Of a DNA stretch of 6,800 nucleotides, positions 6,765-6,800 are shown piece by piece. The first letter of the stretch is position 1. Every line of letters starts with the position of its first letter. The stretch spans positions 1 to 6,800 of the forward strand of contig JAKAWN010000370.1 of NCBI GenBank assembly GCA_021827245.1, written 5' to 3'. The notes beneath the pieces are model-generated. The model did no database searches and was not told the DNA's origin. It saw nothing but the letters and a program-made list of their open reading frames with translations. A program made the translations under genes and the position numbers. This DNA is from Acidobacteriota bacterium. GTDB lineage: Bacteria; Acidobacteriota; Terriglobia; UBA7540.

Positions 6765-6800
6765 CAGGAAATGATACATTGGTATATCAAGAGTGGGAAA

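Overview
The window reads as ordinary chromosomal DNA from a free-living, polysaccharide-degrading, Gram-negative-type bacterium. GC content looks moderately high (mid-50s per cent, judged by eye). A lipoprotein with a 3-keto-disaccharide hydrolase (DUF1080) domain, a Tat-exported Gfo/Idh/MocA oxidoreductase and a Tat-exported glycosidase with a CBM9-like front end are together typical of Acidobacteriota, Verrucomicrobiota or Planctomycetota. Acidobacteriota is my best guess, but this is inference from gene style and not from a phylogenetic marker.

Layout: positions 1-301 hold no recognisable gene; at most a short C-terminal tail of an upstream gene lies at the left edge. On the plus strand, 302-1282 encodes a DUF1080 lipoprotein and 1344-2717 a Tat-exported Gfo/Idh/MocA-family dehydrogenase. 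They are 61 bases apart, each has a strong AGGAGG-type ribosome binding site, and they probably form one transcript. A convergent gap of 362 bases (2718-3079) has no recognisable gene and no convincing terminator. On the minus strand, 3080-6646 encodes a very large (1188 aa) Tat-exported GH31 glycosidase with an N-terminal CBM9-like domain. Its leader region (6647-6800) carries a perfect 12-bp palindrome and a small GC hairpin followed by T's.

Function: all three proteins carry export signals, so the locus probably acts in the periplasm or on the membrane surface. The plus-strand pair matches the known 3-keto-glycoside route of glycan breakdown: a Gfo/Idh/MocA enzyme oxidises a sugar C3 hydroxyl, and a DUF1080 enzyme then cleaves the 3-keto-glycoside. 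The convergent GH31 enzyme would cleave an alpha-glycoside by the classical retaining mechanism. The two could act on the same glycan or on successive linkages, but substrates cannot be read from the sequence. Nothing indicates a mobile element, CRISPR array, phage or RNA gene. The most interesting items are the exported keto-glycoside pair, the CBM9-helical-GH31 fusion with an unusual active-site neighbourhood, and the palindrome in its leader.
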